A stretch of 64,000 bases of DNA from Brevibacillus choshinensis (GTDB taxonomy: Bacteria > Bacillota > Bacilli > Brevibacillales > Brevibacillaceae): positions 4,622,001 through 4,686,000 of the forward strand of contig NZ_CP069127.1 in NCBI RefSeq assembly GCF_016811915.1, given 5' to 3'. Position numbers and translations under genes: made by a program. Below the pieces are notes generated by a model. It made no database searches. It was not told the DNA's origin and worked only from the letters and a program-made list of their open reading frames with translations. This document shows positions 60,659-64,000 of this stretch, piece after piece; the first letter of the stretch is position 1; every line of letters starts with the position of its first letter.

Positions 60659-62029
60659 ATGTCACAAAAAGTGCCGTTTTCTTTTGTTGTCATTATAGGA
60701 TTCATGTTGTTTGCATTGTTTTTTGGAGCCGGTAATTTGATCTTTCCACCTATGCTGGGTCAATTGGCAGGAACAAATGTATGGCTGGCCAATGCAGGCT
60801 TTTTAGTTACGGGCGTGGGATTGCCGCTCCTGGCGATCACTGCTTTTGTTTATTCCGGCCAAGACGATTTACGTTCGTTAGCGAATCGTGTCCACCCGTT
60901 ATTCGGCATGGTATTCACGGTTATTCTTTATTTGGCCATCGGTCCATTTTTCGCTATCCCTCGGTCTGGCAATGTATCTTTTGAAATTGGGGTCAAGCCA
61001 TTCCTATCTGAATCGGCTGGCTCCCTCCCGCTCATTCTTTTCACTATTTTGTTTTTTGCCACTGCCTGTCTCTTATCACTCAATCCTGGTAAAATCATCA
61101 ACGTGGTCGGGAAAATTTTAACGCCAATCAAATTGACTTTTATCGGATTTATTGTCTTGACAGCAGTGATCCGTCCCATTGGAGCTCTGCAAGCCCCGTC
61201 TGAGGATTACACGAAACATGTATTTTTCAAAGGCTTTCAAGAAGGCTATTTAACCCTGGATGCTCTCGTCGCTTTTGTTTTCGGGATCATTATCGTGAAT
61301 GCCATTAAGGAAAAAGGAGTAACGACCAAAAAACAGATATTGGCCACGTGTGCAAAGGCGACGATGATCGCAGGTACGCTCCTCGTTCTTTTTTATTCGG
61401 CTCTTTCCTATATGGGTGCTTCTAGTGTGGAAAAATTGGGCCATTTGGAAAACGGGGCTGAGGTTTTGGCGAAGGTTTCGAATTATTATTTCGGTTCCTA
61501 TGGTGCCGTTTTATTGGGATTCATGATTACAGTGGCGTGCTTGACAACCAGTGTAGGGCTCATAACGGCGTGCTCTTCCTTTTTCCATCTGTTGTTTCCG
61601 AGCATCTCATACAAAAAAATTGCCGTGGTTTTATCGGTTTTCAGTGCAATTGTCGCAAATATCGGATTAACGGAGCTAATCAAGGTATCTGTTCCGATCT
61701 TAATGACGATGTACCCCATTGCTATCTCACTATTGTTCTTAACATTTCTGCACAAAGCATTTCGTGGTTGGCCCGAGGTATATCAAGGAAGCTTGCTTTT
61801 CACCTTTATCATCAGTTTGTTCGATGGATTGAATGCGGCCGGATTGCACATCGCTGTCATTCAAAATATGTTCACTCAGTACCTTCCCTTTTACGAGGTA
61901 GGCTTAGGCTGGCTGCTTCCCGCTTTCATAGGTGGTTTGTGCGGATACATCTTCCGTGTTTTCCGTAAGAGCAGCCCCCTTCGTTCTTATGCCATCCGGT
62001 TGCATGATGGAAATACCGACGGGCATTGA
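60659..62029 (+). CDS. brnQ: branched-chain amino acid:cation symporter, BrnQ family
   Basis: A 456-residue carrier with 12 predicted helices, importing leucine, isoleucine and valine with sodium or protons. The first helix LFALFFGAGNLIFPP is the family hallmark, and LSLNPGKIINVVGKILTP follows the fifth helix. I choose ATG at 60659, after TAGGAGG; 27 codons are open further upstream. It is a single-gene unit with its own promoter and terminator, and is more AT-rich than the genes to the left. Confidence 0.93.
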   Translation: MSQKVPFSFVVIIGFMLFALFFGAGNLIFPPMLGQLAGTNVWLANAGFLVTGVGLPLLAITAFVYSGQDDLRSLANRVHPLFGMVFTVILYLAIGPFFAIPRSGNVSFEIGVKPFLSESAGSLPLILFTILFFATACLLSLNPGKIINVVGKILTPIKLTFIGFIVLTAVIRPIGALQAPSEDYTKHVFFKGFQEGYLTLDALVAFVFGIIIVNAIKEKGVTTKKQILATCAKATMIAGTLLVLFYSALSYMGASSVEKLGHLENGAEVLAKVSNYYFGSYGAVLLGFMITVACLTTSVGLITACSSFFHLLFPSISYKKIAVVLSVFSAIVANIGLTELIKVSVPILMTMYPIAISLLFLTFLHKAFRGWPEVYQGSLLFTFIISLFDGLNAAGLHIAVIQNMFTQYLPFYEVGLGWLLPAFIGGLCGYIFRVFRKSSPLRSYAIRLHDGNTDGH

Positions 62030-62059
62030 TCATGGATCCGCTTTAGCAGGAAAACAGCG

Positions 62060-62100
62060 CCCCCCTAGACAGATGCATCTAGGGGGGGTCCTTTTGTCTT
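62060..62100 (+). terminator. rho-independent terminator after brnQ
   Basis: A perfect 10-bp stem CCCCCCTAGA / TCTAGGGGGG is followed by TCCTTTTGTCTTT. Confidence 0.9.
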
Positions 62101-62208
62101 TAAACTGATTCAATCGAACGCTGTCAATCTATTACATCCGTGTTGATGAAAATCTTTCTGAAAGTTGTTATTATAGTTTCAATCATTCAAAAAAGGCGGT
62201 GGGATTTC

Positions 62209-62394
62209 ATGTCACGAACAGAGCTTGCGAAACAACGGCTCGAAGGTTACATCGATGACCTCGACCAGCTATTACAAGAGCAGAAAAAGGATTACCCCAA
62301 AATTGTGCGAAGAGCTATCAGTAACGAGATCAACCAGATTCAAAAATCAATAAGGCACTGGGACAATGTCCTTCAATCACAGGCCAGGGATTAA
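62209..62394 (+). CDS. small coiled-coil protein, unknown function
   Basis: A 61-residue, almost fully helical, charged protein (MSRTELAKQRLEGYIDDLDQ at the start) with heptad-like spacing of Leu and Ile. I choose ATG at 62209, after GGCGGTGG; 23 codons are open upstream. A terminator whose left arm is in the last codons follows. I do not recognise a family. Confidence 0.65.
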   Translation: MSRTELAKQRLEGYIDDLDQLLQEQKKDYPKIVRRAISNEINQIQKSIRHWDNVLQSQARD

Positions 62395-62409
62395 TGGCCT
62401 GTTTTTTTC
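62380..62409 (+). terminator. rho-independent terminator after the small coiled-coil gene
   Basis: CAGGCC and GGCCTG pair across an AT-rich loop, followed by seven T residues. Confidence 0.88.
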
Positions 62410-62484
62410 TCTGCTCTGAAATTGTGCTTGCCCGCTCATCGAACGAAGGCTCAATTCAGATAGATAACCCCCTTTCGAAACAAG

Positions 62485-63240
62485 CTAGGTTCTTGTTCCG
62501 ATCACGATGGTAGCTTCAAGTTCTTGATCAGTTGCCACTCGCGGAGTTAACCCGTTTCGCGAGAAGATTTCGACGGTTAGCGGCACCTGACGCTCACTCG
62601 TCTCGACCAACAAGTGACCGCCCGGAACGAGCCAAAGCGCCGCCTCGTCTGCCACCCGCCGTATGATGTCAAGTCCGTCTTTACCCCCATTCAGCGCCAC
62701 TGGTCCTTCATATATTCTGGCCTCAGGCGGAAGCAGCCTGATTGACTCGGTTGGTACGTAGGGGGCATTCGCTACCAGGATATCGACGCTGTTCCGCAAT
62801 GTGGCGGGCAGAGGCTCATAAAGATCGCCTACATAGACGTGACCACCGGCCATAGACACGTTCTTTAGAGCACACCTTACTGCGTCGGGATCGATGTCCA
62901 CTGCATGCAACTCGATCCGCTCGAAATTTGCGGCTAGAACGGCACCCAACGCACCCGATCCAGAGCACAGGTCTACCACTACTGCTCCTGACCGTGCCAA
63001 GGCGATAGCTTGGCGGACTAGAAACTCGGTGCGTTGACGTGGTACGAAAACCCCAGCGTCCACGGCTATCCTCAGACCACAGAACTCGGCCCAACCGAGA
63101 ATGTGTTCGAGGGGCAAGCCTGCTATTCGCCTGTTTACCATCTCCTCGAGCTCGGCAGCTGTCCGTGCTGCTGAGATCAGCAATTTGGCCTCATCTTCTG
63201 CGAAAACACAACCAGCAGCCCGAAGCTTGTTTACGATCAA
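62485..63240 (-). CDS. PrmC/HemK-like putative protein N5-glutamine methyltransferase
   Basis: A 251-residue S-adenosylmethionine methyltransferase. The SAM loop is VVDLCSGSGALGAVLA and the catalytic motif is NAPY (VANAPYVPTE) where PrmC has NPPY. The segment FCGLRIAVDAGVFVPRQRTE matches the PrmC pre-SAM region. The RLLPPEARIYEG and ALNGGKDGLD segments are typical of a PrmC-like branch best known to me from actinobacteria. The start appears to be TTG at 63240, behind TAGGAG some distance upstream, because upstream codons are closed. A perfect dyad lies 31 bp upstream. Confidence 0.85.
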   Translation of the reverse strand: MIVNKLRAAGCVFAEDEAKLLISAARTAAELEEMVNRRIAGLPLEHILGWAEFCGLRIAVDAGVFVPRQRTEFLVRQAIALARSGAVVVDLCSGSGALGAVLAANFERIELHAVDIDPDAVRCALKNVSMAGGHVYVGDLYEPLPATLRNSVDILVANAPYVPTESIRLLPPEARIYEGPVALNGGKDGLDIIRRVADEAALWLVPGGHLLVETSERQVPLTVEIFSRNGLTPRVATDQELEATIVIGTRT

Positions 63241-63561
63241 TTCACTAATGGATCATCTACTCCTATCGTAAATGTAATGATTACATATATTCGTGTTCAT
63301 TAAACGAGACTCCCCGTTCGTTTTACGTTCACCCCCTTCTTCAAGCTGTGATATGGCTGGTGCCATTTTCTACGGTACCATATCATGCCATTTCTGGATA
63401 CTTGTTCATCTATCTGCCTCCTTGCCTGACGAGACTGCCGGTTCACCAGCAACAGGAAGAAAAAGGACCAAGCAAAGACAAATGATGGCGTTCACCTATC
63501 TCGGCCATTTCACATAAATTAGTTTGAAGTTAGCCTAGCTAGAAACGATGGGGGTATTTAG
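63241..63561. other. intergenic region, no gene seen
   Basis: This 321-bp gap lies between divergent genes. Apart from the dyad at 63272-63286 I see no RNA gene or terminator. An open stretch on the plus strand (63293-63517) lacks a ribosome binding site and has no protein-like character. Confidence 0.5.
63272..63286. promoter_or_regulatory. perfect operator-like dyad upstream of the methyltransferase
   Basis: ATGTAATGATTACAT is a perfect inverted repeat with 7-bp arms around one base. Its size suits a TetR- or GntR-type operator. It lies 32 bp before the methyltransferase start codon. Confidence 0.6.
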
Positions 63562-64000
63562 GTGATTACTTTCCTCTCTTTTCAGGGGACCGTTACTATG
63601 ATAAGCGATTTTATGACAGGGCAAAATGGGGAAGGGGAAGGCTGTTATAAATTCATAGCTGTAGAAAACGGAACGGGAGCAATCGTTCATTTCGTCGTGT
63701 CACCTGCAACTTACTTTGTTGACCATGCAATGGTCGCAATAGGCGATCTCGTAACTGGATACTATGATGGGAATGCACCTGTTCCTTTTATATACCCTCC
63801 ACAATATCAAGCACTTGTCATGGTAAAACACAGCTCCTTTCAGAATGTAAAAGTAGATTATTTTAATAGTCAGTTGGTTAGCAGTGACGGGCAATTGCAA
63901 CTACATATTTCTCCGTCTACCCAAATGGTGTTAACAAATGGGCAACTATTTACGAAAAACCCGGCGAACCGCGATCTCGTTGTTATCTATGGACCTTCTA
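63562..64000 (+). CDS. uncharacterised protein, 5' part, running off the right edge
   Basis: GTG at 63562 follows GGGGG. The visible 146 residues (MITFLSFQGTVTMISDFMTG at the start) are beta-rich, with no signal peptide or membrane helix. Segments such as VVSPATYFVDHAMVAIGDLV and GYYDGNAPVPFIYPPQYQAL resemble an OB-like fold. I have seen similar uncharacterised proteins in Clostridium and Brevibacillus but cannot name a family. AT-rich codon use sets it apart from the GC-richer core of the window. Confidence 0.65.
   Translation, partial: MITFLSFQGTVTMISDFMTGQNGEGEGCYKFIAVENGTGAIVHFVVSPATYFVDHAMVAIGDLVTGYYDGNAPVPFIYPPQYQALVMVKHSSFQNVKVDYFNSQLVSSDGQLQLHISPSTQMVLTNGQLFTKNPANRDLVVIYGPS

Noticed and set aside
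63293..63517. 74-codon plus-strand frame in the last intergenic region
   Set aside because: No ribosome binding site, Ser/Pro-rich random-looking composition and no family character.
1..64000. CRISPR arrays, insertion sequences, tRNA or rRNA genes
   Set aside because: I saw no regularly spaced repeats, transposase-like genes, cloverleaf sequences or rRNA-like blocks anywhere in the window.

Overview
The window looks like a chromosome segment of a low- to mid-GC Gram-positive spore former, most likely Brevibacillus or a close relative in the Paenibacillaceae. The reasons are strong AGGAGG-type ribosome binding sites, frequent GTG and TTG starts, rho-independent terminators after most genes, Bacillus-type families (GuaD-like deaminases, YitT, DUF2785, PucR, WYL, TynA-like oxidase), and small basic or repetitive proteins of spore-coat character. 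The genus is an inference. No rRNA, tRNA, CRISPR array, transposase or phage gene was found.

Layout. 1-2096: phosphonate- or iron-type ABC importer (ATPase cut by the left edge, plus binding lipoprotein). 2232-6962: GAF/PucR-type regulator divergent from an MFS carrier and an M20 amidohydrolase. 7050-10502: LysR regulator, a decayed ankyrin gene, a GuaD-like deaminase, a drug-efflux MFS and a MerR regulator. 10520-13669: AT-rich segment with a chemoreceptor and an HD-GYP phosphodiesterase, probably acquired. 13584-17591: two tandem imine-reductase-like genes behind a MerR-type promoter, then an operon of racemase, RpiB and RmlD-like reductase. 17704-20183: TIGR01777 epimerase and SelO. 20379-25142: aldehyde dehydrogenase, copper amine oxidase and AraC regulator, an aromatic-amine oxidation set. 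25197-29167: operon of amino-acid permease, YitT protein and class V aminotransferase, divergent from a Crp/Fnr regulator. 29282-31985: small sporulation-like genes and a truncated membrane protein. 32122-37020: a 1632-residue secreted ExeM-type nuclease. 37202-38950: a second chemoreceptor.

39130-49146 is the most coherent system: ankyrin protein, AllH (DUF2877), FdrA/AllF, AllG (DUF1116), remnant of a permease, carbamate kinase, GuaD-like deaminase and NCS2 permease on the minus strand, with a divergent PucR regulator. By analogy with E. coli allFGHK this should cleave oxalurate to oxamate and carbamoyl phosphate and harvest ATP, fed by purine uptake and deamination. A second ankyrin/deaminase pair at 8.1-8.8 kb, with the ankyrin gene now decayed, suggests that the ankyrin protein belongs with the purine enzymes.

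49181-64000 holds a frameshifted small gene, a DNA/RNA endonuclease, GNAT, DinB, DUF2785, an MBL hydrolase with a WYL regulator, a nitroreductase, an argH-permease operon with a distinctive regulator, BrnQ, a PrmC-like methyltransferase under a perfect dyad, and a partial gene running off the right edge.
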